A stretch of 64,000 nt of DNA from Chloroflexi bacterium 13_1_40CM_65_17. GTDB taxonomy: Bacteria > Chloroflexota > Dormibacteria > Dormibacterales > Dormibacteraceae. The position numbers and the translations under genes were made by a program. The notes beneath the pieces are model-generated. The model worked only from the letters and a program-made list of their open reading frames with translations, was not told the DNA's origin and ran no database searches. This document shows, in pieces, positions 18,494 through 26,709 of this stretch. The stretch is taken from the NCBI GenBank assembly GCA_001917815.1, contig MNES01000017.1, forward strand, positions 1 through 64,000, in the 5' to 3' direction. Position 1 is the stretch's first letter. Every line of letters starts with the position of its first letter.

Positions 18494-18540
18494 TTGCATC
18501 CGCAAATACCTTCGAAACAGCGAGCTTATTGCATATGCAA
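18494..18540. promoter_or_regulatory. Pair of TTGCATNNGCAA palindromes upstream of the pirin gene
   Basis: TTGCATCCGCAA at 18494-18505 and TTGCATATGCAA at 18529-18540, spaced 35 bp. Confidence 0.5.
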
Positions 18541-18576
18541 GTACTGTCTGAATCCGACGCTGCCGGTCTCCTTGAG

Positions 18577-19729
18577 TCAGGTGAGTCGATAGATCCGTCT
18601 CGCGTTGCCGCTGAGCACTTGACGGCCGGCCTCGACGGCTTCTGTTGGTGTGAGCCAACCGGTATCCACCAACCGGCCCAACGCTCCGGCCAGTGCCTCT
18701 CGGTAGAGGGCGGCGGCGACCAGGTATACCTCGGGGAAGCGGGTCGCGTCGGTCGCATAGAGAATCTTGCTTGTTGGGCAGAGGCCGAGAGCCTCGTTCA
18801 GGGCCCGAGCACCGTCGTGCGCGGCCAACGGGATGGCGAGCGACAGGTCCATGTGGACGCCGGGGAAGACCGACGCGAGGTAGGCGGCTTCCCGGTGGAA
18901 TGGATAGCAATGCAGCAGCACGACTTTCAGTTGGTCAAATCGGGGCTCGACAAACAGCCGCCTTAGGCCGAGTGGGTTGGTGAGGGCCAGATCCTCGTCC
19001 GGGTCTCCGAATCCGCAATGGATCTGCAGGGGCACTCCCAGCTCGCCGCAAACCTGCGCTGCCTCGAGCAGCAGTGAGTGGCAGAGCGGTTCGCCCTCCA
19101 GTCGAATGGAATGTCCGTCCGCGGCGCGGGCCCGCAGGTCCTTGAAGTCGGCTTCAGCGCGGGTCGGGTCAGGTTCTCGAAGCCGCAGCCCGGCCCTGTA
19201 AGCAGCGATGCTCTTCACTCCCACCGCTCCGCCATCGACAGCATTCATGAGCAGCTCCTTGACGGCCATCAGCCACTCGACGACGCTTTCGCAGGACGCC
19301 ACCACCGCCTCGGCCGCGGTCTCCAGTCGCACCACTTCGCGCTGGGGGATCTCGATCGCTGCCGAATGCTCAGGCGGGCTCATCGCCTCGCCGCCGGCGA
19401 AGCCGTGGTCGAGGATCATCAGCCCGGTCCGCGACTTCTTCAGGAGCCGGTTGGCGTAGACCACCGGTTCGAATGCTTCACGTGCGCTCAAGACGCCGTC
19501 CTCGGTGGGCTCGCACTTCAGCTCGCCAGCAAGCCGGCGCAGGGCCGTTCGGTACACGACGGTCTGGTGAGAGTGTTCAGCAATGATCTCCGGATCAACG
19601 GCCTCCGTGAAGGCGCGGCGCAAGTCGGCGGGTGCCAAACGGGTCGAGAGACGGAGCAAGGGATGGCAATGGTGATCGACTGCCGGCAGCTCCTCCCACT
19701 CGGCGAGGAGGTGGGCGCCCGCAGCGTTC
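18577..19729 (-). CDS. Amidohydrolase family protein (FluG N-terminal-domain-like)
   Basis: ELPAVDHHCHPLL...IHCGFGDPDEDLALTNPLGLRRLF...VVLLHCYPFHREAAYLASVFPGVHMDLSLAIPL...ILYATDATRFPE; N-terminus uncertain. Confidence 0.8.
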
Positions 19730-19732
19730 GGT

Positions 19733-21090
19733 CTAGAACTTGTAGGCGTGCTGGCGGAGCTCGAAGGCCTGGTCCTCGCTCGCGAACGCCGCAATGTCGG
19801 CCTCCTTCACAGCCATATAGGAGCCTGCGAGCCGGTCGCCGAGCGCGTCGATCAGGACCTGGTCGCGCCGCAAGTTGCCAACCGCCTCCTCGAGGCTTTG
19901 GGGCAGCCGGTCGGCATGGATCATGCGCCGCTCGTCGTCGCTCAAGAGGTGGGGGTCGGTCGTAGCCGGTGGCGGCAGCTCGAGACCGCGTTCGATCCCG
20001 TCCAGCCCGGCTGCGATGACGCCGCCCAGGGCGAGGTAAGGGTTGGAGCTCGAGTCGCTCGCCTTGAGCTCGACATTGGCCGACTGAGCCTCGCGCGACC
20101 TGGTCGGCGAGGCGACGCGGAGTGCGCCTTCGCGGTTGTCAGGGCCCCAGACGCGGTATGCCGAAGCCCACGTTTGGGGCTGAAGGCGCCGGTACGAGTT
20201 GACCGAGGCGCACGTGAGCGCGACGAGCGCAGGCAGATGGTCCAGGAGGCCGGCCATGAACTGGCGCGCGAGCGTTGAGAGGCCGTAGGCCTGGGTCTGA
20301 TCGTAGAAGCGGTTGGCCGTTCCATCCTTGCTCCAGCCGGAGAAGTGGAGATGGCAGCCGTTGCCGGCCTGGTCGACCCAGGGCTTGGGCGCGAAGAGCG
20401 CAAACAAGCCATGACGCAAGGCGATGCCGCGCACGGTTTCCTTGTAATGGATGTGGCGGTCGGCTGCAGCGAGGGCGGGCGCGTGCTTGATCGACAGCTC
20501 CTGCTGGCCCCACCCGAGCTCAGGGTAGTACTGCTCGACCTCCATGCCCTGAGCCTCCAGAGCCTCGACGATCTCATCGATCACGCCAGCAGCCGTATTC
20601 ATCCCGGTGCTGGTGAAACAGCCACTCTCATCGAGTGGTTGGTAGACGCCGTCCGCTCGCGTGGAAAGAGTCCATTCCGGCTCGAATGCGGCAAGCATGT
20701 GGAGGTCACGTTCCCCCGCCGCTCGGGCGACCATCCGTTTCAGGAAGTCGCGCCCGTCGGCCGGGTACGGCTGGCCTTCGAGCGTGACCATGTCAACCAG
20801 GACCGCGCCGGTGTGAGGTGCATATGGCGCGATCACAAATGTCGAGGGGTCAGGGACCAAGCGGATCTCGCCCACGGGACCCATGCCTTCGTACGGGGCG
20901 AGGTGATCGAGCATCGTGAACGCCTGCATGGCGAGCGTCAGTCCGATGCCGCGTTCGAGGCGCGTCTCGAGATCGGCGATTCCGCTGCATTTGCCGCGGA
21001 TCACGCCATCGTTGTCGCAGTACAGGAATCGGACCAGCCGGATACCGGCGGAGCGCGCCTTTTCCGCCACCTGCACCGCTGTCATCAGGC
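19733..21090 (-). CDS. Glutamine synthetase family protein (type III-like / gamma-glutamylamine synthetase-like)
   Basis: GSGCHLHFSGWSKDG-like HLHFS motif, NREGALRVASP, ASDSSSNPYLALGGVIAAGLDGI; likely starts at MTAVQVAEKARSAGIRLVRFLYCDNDG. Confidence 0.85.
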
Positions 21091-22554
21091 TGACGACTGG
21101 GCGGCTTGCGATCGCCGGCTCGGTCCGAGGAAGTAGACGACCACCGCGACAACCAGCGAGGCTACCGTGACGCCACCCACGACCAGCAGCCACGGCCCGT
21201 TTGCAATCAGCGCAGGGTTCCACGACCCGGTCAGCGTGACCCAGATGCCCGCCGCGCTCGCGACCGCACCGAAGATCGAGGCGGCGACGAAAACTCCGTT
21301 TGGTACGAGCTGTTCACGTTTGAACTCGGTTGGAAACTTGTTGCGAATGATCAGGACGTCGACGAAGAGGATGACCATCGAGAGGCACCAGATCACGGTC
21401 ACAGCCGCCTGGAGTACGAGGTAGACCTGCGTCGACAGGTTCGGATTACCTGAAAAACCGATGAACGTCACGAGCGTGATCACCGTGGTGATCACCGCCT
21501 GGGTGATCACGGCGATGTGAGGAACCTTGTTCCGATTCACGCGAGCCATCGCCCCGGGCAGCCTGCGGTCAAGGCCGGAGACGAAAAGCAGGCGCGCGAA
21601 CGAGTAGTTGTATACGGTCGTGTTGAAGAGAAAGAACGCGATCAGGATCAGCGTGACCACAGTGCTGACGCCGCTGCCCAATGAGATCTGCACGGCCTGG
21701 AGGATCGCCGTCGTCGAGTTGGCATCCTTCTGAGGAACGACAACCATGGCCCCCCACGTGAGCAGCAGGTATGCGGCCATGACGACGATCGAGCCCCAGA
21801 ACAGGTAGCTGGTGATGGCTCGCCGGTCCTTGACCTCGACGCCCATGTTGAGCGGCACCTCGATTCCGAGGAGGGCGAGGATCACCAGGCCATAGAAGGT
21901 CGCGTTGCTTGAGTTCAGGCTGAATGCGGAGGGGGAGAAGTCGTTTGCCGCCGGGTGTCCGCCGAGCAGCCACGCGAGGCCCGCCAGCCCCACCGCCGCG
22001 ATTGCGGCGCCGTAAACCACGAACACCACGTTGACCATGTTTTGCGTAACCCGGAATCTCAGGATCGACAGTCCTGTGCTGAACCAGATCACCGCGAGGA
22101 TCACCACGCCCTGCTGCCAGGGTTGCTGGAGCCAGCTGCTGTTGAGGAACTGGAGCATCGTCACGATCAGGTCGGAGGTGGCGATCATGACCAAGATGCC
22201 GGGCCACCAGGCGCAGAAGCCCGCGAAAAATCCCCAAAACGTGCCTAGCGCCTTGTGCGTCCAGACGTAGATTGAGCCTTCGCCGGGGAACATGAGGCCG
22301 AGCTGGCCGGTGACGATCGCCCCCGGAATCAGGAATGTGATGAAGCCTAGGATCCAGTAGACGAATCCGGCCGGTCCAGCCGCCTGGATGACCGAAGCCT
22401 GGTTCGCAAAAAGCACGATCGCCACAAAGATGGCCACCATGTCGAATGGGCCCAGAACCTTGGGCAGGATTCCGGGCGCTATGCGCTCAGAAAGCAGCTC
22501 ACTAGTCGTGCCGGACCTTCCAACGGCACCCAGGTTGCCTTCAGCAGTCCCCAT
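21085..22554 (-). CDS. APC family amino acid/polyamine permease
   Basis: About 12 TM segments; ATG at 22554 (MGTAEGNLGAVGRSGTTSELL...). Confidence 0.85.
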   Translation of the reverse strand: MGTAEGNLGAVGRSGTTSELLSERIAPGILPKVLGPFDMVAIFVAIVLFANQASVIQAAGPAGFVYWILGFITFLIPGAIVTGQLGLMFPGEGSIYVWTHKALGTFWGFFAGFCAWWPGILVMIATSDLIVTMLQFLNSSWLQQPWQQGVVILAVIWFSTGLSILRFRVTQNMVNVVFVVYGAAIAAVGLAGLAWLLGGHPAANDFSPSAFSLNSSNATFYGLVILALLGIEVPLNMGVEVKDRRAITSYLFWGSIVVMAAYLLLTWGAMVVVPQKDANSTTAILQAVQISLGSGVSTVVTLILIAFFLFNTTVYNYSFARLLFVSGLDRRLPGAMARVNRNKVPHIAVITQAVITTVITLVTFIGFSGNPNLSTQVYLVLQAAVTVIWCLSMVILFVDVLIIRNKFPTEFKREQLVPNGVFVAASIFGAVASAAGIWVTLTGSWNPALIANGPWLLVVGGVTVASLVVAVVVYFLGPSRRSQAAQSSA

Positions 22555-22676
22555 GTTGAACCCCCCGTTTTCAACACTCAGGCCGGTTGTGGGTCTGATT
22601 CTCGCGGGACGACGTGCCGCGGTCAATGGGGCGTGCTTGAGATGAAACGTCCGATGGCGGATCGTCCCCGCGAGGT

Positions 22677-23597
22677 CTATTCGAAAGTCAGAGCAATCGC
22701 ACGCCGCAGCACGACTGCATAACCGACGTCGAAGTCGGGGCGTGCGTTGAGCGGCAGCGCATTGCGCTGTCGCGCCCAAGCCACGGTGTGTGCGAAGGTG
22801 CCGACCCGGATCGCGAGCATGAACGCCTCGGAGAACCCTTTACCCCACGGCTCCAGGTACGCATCGCGTAGCCGCATGAACCACGGGTCGGTTGGCCGCA
22901 GGTTGTTTATCTCTTCGAGGAACCGGAATGTGACGACCAGCGACGCGAAGGGATGCGAGATCGACGCGTCGCCCCAGTCGAGGAGGCGCAGCCGCCCGGC
23001 CTGTTCGTACACGTTGCCCATGTGGAGGTCGTCGTGCTGGAGCGTCTCCGGTACGCCACATTCGGTGAGCTCGTCACAGAGCTCGGCGAAACGCGGAGCA
23101 TAGCTTCGGAGCCGGCCGATCTCGTCGCTCGCCAGAGGCAGATCGTGGTGCAGGAGGTCCCGGTAGCGCGCCGGCAGCGTCGCGACCCGCAGGTCCGGGA
23201 CGTGGTGGATCAGATGCTGGAGGATATGGGCGGTCTCACCACGTTGAAGCTCGGCGTACAGCGGAAGGACAGCCAGCCATTTCTCCGGCGGGTTGCCGAG
23301 TGTGCGGATGGGAGTGCCCGCGTCGCCGAGCAGAAGCCATGCCCGTTCCTCGTCGTATGCGAGGACCTCTGCGACCCGGTCGGGCCAACGAGCGAAGAGC
23401 TCTGCGGTGAGTCGCGGCTCGAACGCTTGCACCGGGGCGCACTGCTTGAACCAGGCAACGCCGTCAGCGAGCGGCACGCGCAGCACTGTCGCCCACGGGC
23501 GCACGTGCACCGCCTCGATGGCGCCGACCGGTTCGACGTGCGCCCGGATCCAGTCTTCAGCCGCAGCGCTGTCCAAAGAGTTCAAAAGTAGTGGCAA
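22677..23597 (-). CDS. Aminoglycoside phosphotransferase-like (APH) family protein
   Basis: LQHDDLHMGNVYEQAGRLRLLDWGDASISHPFASLV (Brenner + DxG motifs). Confidence 0.85.
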   Translation of the reverse strand: MPLLLNSLDSAAAEDWIRAHVEPVGAIEAVHVRPWATVLRVPLADGVAWFKQCAPVQAFEPRLTAELFARWPDRVAEVLAYDEERAWLLLGDAGTPIRTLGNPPEKWLAVLPLYAELQRGETAHILQHLIHHVPDLRVATLPARYRDLLHHDLPLASDEIGRLRSYAPRFAELCDELTECGVPETLQHDDLHMGNVYEQAGRLRLLDWGDASISHPFASLVVTFRFLEEINNLRPTDPWFMRLRDAYLEPWGKGFSEAFMLAIRVGTFAHTVAWARQRNALPLNARPDFDVGYAVVLRRAIALTFE

Positions 23598-23787
23598 GGG
23601 TCCCTATCGCTTTATGTGTGCCGTGTCTGGTCAGTGCGTTCATGCGACACATGATCGAACCCTGACCTGGGGTCAATGTCAAAGCCCCTGTCGGGACTTT
23701 CCTCACGCGGCTTGCAATTTGCGTCCGATTCAGCCGCGGGGACCCGACCCTCAACACTCGACGGCCAACGTATCCTTGCCGACCAGC

Positions 23788-24147
23788 ATGGCCACCGGCA
23801 GCCTGATCACGCACGTATTCGTCGGCGTCCCGGTCATTAACTACGCATCGGCCCGCACATGGTATGAGCAGTTCTTCGGCCGTCCGCCAGACGGTGTCCC
23901 CAAAGAGGGCGAGGCTGTTTGGCAGGTGACGACCACAGGCTTGGTATACATCGTCGCTGACAGACAACGCGCCGGTCGTGGGCTCGTCGTGATAGCCGTA
24001 AGTGATCTGGAACGATGTCTCGCCGAGTTGGAGGGCCGAGGACTGAAGATCCCACCGACGGAAACGGTCGGCAGTGAGCCGATGAAGGCTGTCTTTCACG
24101 ATCCGGACGGCAACACGATCACCGTCTTCGCGGCTCCCGACGCCTAG
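23788..24147 (+). CDS. VOC/glyoxalase-fold protein
   Basis: THVFVGVPVINYASARTWYEQFFGRPP...MKAVFHDPDGNTITVF. Confidence 0.85.
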   Translation: MATGSLITHVFVGVPVINYASARTWYEQFFGRPPDGVPKEGEAVWQVTTTGLVYIVADRQRAGRGLVVIAVSDLERCLAELEGRGLKIPPTETVGSEPMKAVFHDPDGNTITVFAAPDA

Positions 24148-24227
24148 GCCCACCCAAGTGGATTCGAGACCATGCCGCCACCGTCCGCCAGCGGTCGAGG
24201 GCTGCGGAGTTCAAAAGCAGCGGTATG

Positions 24228-24302
24228 GGTGGCTAGCGGGACTTGAACCCGCGACACCCAGATCCACAATCTGGTGCTCTGCCATGCTGAGCTATAGCCA
24301 CC
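24228..24302 (-). tRNA. tRNA-His (GTG)
   Basis: Cloverleaf G-GTGGCTA TAGCTCAGCATGGCAGAGC ACCAGATTGTGGATCTGG GTGTC GCGGGTTCAAGTCCCGC TAGCCAC-C; includes G-1:C73. Confidence 0.95.
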
Positions 24303-24380
24303 GTGGTGCGGGCCAAGAGTCCTCGGGCCCTGTTTGGGAACCACGATTTTACCCGCCCCGTTGCCGGACAATTGAGGGCG

Positions 24381-25328
24381 ATGGCGACTCCGGCCGAATT
24401 CGACCAGATGATCAAGTCCGGCGAGCTGATCGAGTCCCCTCGGGAGATGACTCCCGAGTATCTCCGCGAGCTCAAGCACACGCTCATCGTCTCGGGCGAT
24501 ACGGAACTCATCTCCGCGCCCGCCTATTACCTCGCCGCTAAGCGGGCGCCGTCGATCAACGCCTTCATGACCGGCATCGCGATCATCCAGGACGAGCTCG
24601 CGCACGCCCACATCGCGTATCACATCCTTGAAGAGCTCGGTGAGGACCAGGAGAAGCTGATCTTCAGCCGCGATCCCAAGAGTTTCCGATATCCCTACGC
24701 ATTCGACGTTCCGCTCGACACATGGACCGAGCTGGTGGTCGCCAACGGCATGTACGACCAGGCTGGCTTCTGCCTGCTCGGCGACATCCACGACAAGTGT
24801 TCGTACGGGCCCTGGAAGCGCGGACTCAACAAGGTCATGGCCGAAGAGAATTTCCACCTCCGAAACGGCCGGACGTGGATGAAGCGCATCAGTGCCGCCG
24901 GTGGCTCAGCGAAGGATGAGCTGCAGCGAGCGGTGGACTGGATGTTCCCGCTGAGCGTGGAATGGTTCGGCCTGCCTGACGACCTGAAAATGCACTCGAC
25001 CCAGCTCGAGTACCGCCTGAAGGGCCTGACCAACGACCAGCTGCGCCAATGGTGGCTCTCGACCGTCGTGCCCTACTGCGAGCAGATCGGGATCAAGGTT
25101 CCGGCGCACAAAGAGACCAGGGACGACAAGGACGTCTGGAAGCTCGACTATCCGTTTCCATGCGAGTTCGACGCCAACGCCAAACGATGGGATTTCAAGC
25201 AGCCGATCACGTGGGACGACGTGCTCGTGCGCTGGCGAGGGCGGGGCCCTCGCAACGCCGAGATGGTCGCCATGTTCCAGGAGGAGTTCCACAAGTTCCG
25301 CAAGACACATCACAAGAACGGGTCGTGA
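24381..25328 (+). CDS. paaA: 1,2-phenylacetyl-CoA epoxidase subunit PaaA
   Basis: Di-iron ligand regions DELAHAHIAYHILEELGED and MAEENFHLRNGRTWM; next to paaD/B/C homologs. Confidence 0.9.
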   Translation: MATPAEFDQMIKSGELIESPREMTPEYLRELKHTLIVSGDTELISAPAYYLAAKRAPSINAFMTGIAIIQDELAHAHIAYHILEELGEDQEKLIFSRDPKSFRYPYAFDVPLDTWTELVVANGMYDQAGFCLLGDIHDKCSYGPWKRGLNKVMAEENFHLRNGRTWMKRISAAGGSAKDELQRAVDWMFPLSVEWFGLPDDLKMHSTQLEYRLKGLTNDQLRQWWLSTVVPYCEQIGIKVPAHKETRDDKDVWKLDYPFPCEFDANAKRWDFKQPITWDDVLVRWRGRGPRNAEMVAMFQEEFHKFRKTHHKNGS

Positions 25329-25630
25329 CCCAGCGACTCTGGGCTGCGCTGGCTGAGGTCCAGGACCCTGAGATGCCGGTGAACCTGGTCGACCTGGGGT
25401 TGATCTATCGAATCGATGAGCACGACGGCATCGTCGAGGTCGAGCTCACATTCACCGCAATGGGTTGCCCGGCGTCGGATTTCATCCTCGACGATGTTCG
25501 CGAGCGCCTGCTGCGCGAGGATGGCGTGCGCGAGGCGCGGGTGACTGTGGTCTGGGATCCGCCCTGGACGACCGCCCGAATGACACAGGCGGGTCGCGAC
25601 GCGCTCGAAGCCTGGGGCCTGGCGGTTTGA
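25325..25630 (+). CDS. paaD: PaaD-like DUF59 (MIP18-type) domain protein lacking the zinc ribbon
   Basis: VQDPEMPVNLVDLGLIYRIDEHDGIVEVELTFTAMGCPASDFILDDVRERL...VVWDPPWTTARMTQAGRDALEAWGLAV*; GTG start overlapping paaA stop. Confidence 0.85.
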   Translation: MTQRLWAALAEVQDPEMPVNLVDLGLIYRIDEHDGIVEVELTFTAMGCPASDFILDDVRERLLREDGVREARVTVVWDPPWTTARMTQAGRDALEAWGLAV

Positions 25631-25857
25631 CCAGGTACAGACGCGTCAGCGGAGACGCCGTCGAATACGAGGTGTTCGCGCGCAAGACTCGCGGCGACCC
25701 GCTGCACCAAGTTGGCAGCGTGGTCGCGCCTGATGACGACCTCGCGGCCGCGTACGCACGCGCGACCTACGATGAAGAGCGCTGGATAGAGATGGCGATC
25801 GTGCGCAAAGACGACGTCATCGAACTCTGGCAGCCAGGCGAATCATCGGAGACGTGA
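25627..25857 (+). CDS. paaB: PaaB-like phenylacetyl-CoA epoxidase subunit
   Basis: EYEVFARKTRGDPLHQVGSVVAPDDDLAAAYARATYDEERWIEMAIVRKDDV; TTG start. Confidence 0.85.
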   Translation: MTRYRRVSGDAVEYEVFARKTRGDPLHQVGSVVAPDDDLAAAYARATYDEERWIEMAIVRKDDVIELWQPGESSET

Positions 25858-26567
25858 GCCTCTCCGACCTCGTCCTCAGCATCGCCGACAACAAGCAGAT
25901 GCTCGGCCTTCGGTACGCGGAGTGGGCCACGCGCGCACCCTCCCTGGAGGCCGACATCGCCGCGGCCGCCATGGGCCTCGACGACCTCGGTCACAGCCGC
26001 GTCCTCTACGGCTGTCTCGAGCCTCTTGGGGAGGACCCACGAGGTCCGGAGCGCGAGGTCGACGCCGGCAGCATCCGCTCCCTCCCCTATTTCGACGAGC
26101 CCTGGAGCGAGTGGGGACAATTCGTTGCCGCCAACTCCGTGCTCGACACCGCCTTCACCGTGATGATCGAGGCCTGCGTCGGCGGATCAGTCGAGGTGCT
26201 GCAGCACCGGCTCCGGAAGATGCTGATGGAGGAGCGCTACCACTTCCTCCACGGCCGCAGCTGGCTGCGATCCGGCATCGACACCGGCCCCTTGCACCGT
26301 GCGTGGCGCGAAGCGATCGAATGGTTTGGGCCGCCCGATGGCGAGACCGCGCAGCTCTACAAGGACGGGCGCTTGAGCATGGGCCCCGCCGAGCTCCAGG
26401 CTCGATTAGAGGAGCGTCTCGAGAGCAGGGTTCCTGAAATGACGATCGACTGGAAGCAATGGGATCCTATACGCCGGCGCGGCCGGTCAGGCGCCGTCGA
26501 CGAGCGCACATTCGCCATGCTTCGCGGCCTCGAGGAAAAGCGATTTGCCCAGGCGAAAGAAGCCTGA
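25854..26567 (+). CDS. paaC: 1,2-phenylacetyl-CoA epoxidase subunit PaaC
   Basis: ADNKQMLGLRYAEWATRAPSLEADIAAAAMGLDDLGHSRVLY...MEERYHFLHGRSWL. Confidence 0.9.
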   Translation: MSLSDLVLSIADNKQMLGLRYAEWATRAPSLEADIAAAAMGLDDLGHSRVLYGCLEPLGEDPRGPEREVDAGSIRSLPYFDEPWSEWGQFVAANSVLDTAFTVMIEACVGGSVEVLQHRLRKMLMEERYHFLHGRSWLRSGIDTGPLHRAWREAIEWFGPPDGETAQLYKDGRLSMGPAELQARLEERLESRVPEMTIDWKQWDPIRRRGRSGAVDERTFAMLRGLEEKRFAQAKEA

Positions 26568-26706
26568 CCCTCGCGCCCAGCCGCGATGCACGCACTGCGG
26601 CGCGCGGGACGCCGAGGTGATCTCACTATTCGGAACTCAGGCGATGACGCTTCAGTACAGATGCCGGCGCTGCGGCACGCTGTTCGAGGCGATCAAGTAC
26701 GAGTAG
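26545..26706 (+). CDS. Stand-alone PaaD-type zinc ribbon protein (53 aa)
   Basis: Not in the ORF track: PRRKKPDPRAQPRCTHCGARDAEVISLFGTQAMTLQYRCRRCGTLFEAIKYE*; two CxxC pairs; overlaps paaC 3' end; TTG start inferred. Confidence 0.7.
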   Translation: MPRRKKPDPRAQPRCTHCGARDAEVISLFGTQAMTLQYRCRRCGTLFEAIKYE

Positions 26707-26709
26707 GAC

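Noticed and set aside
23663-23675. TGACC-TGG-GGTCA inverted repeat as a MerR-type promoter
   Set aside because: Outer arms match only partially and no MerR-family gene is nearby; too short to support a site on its own
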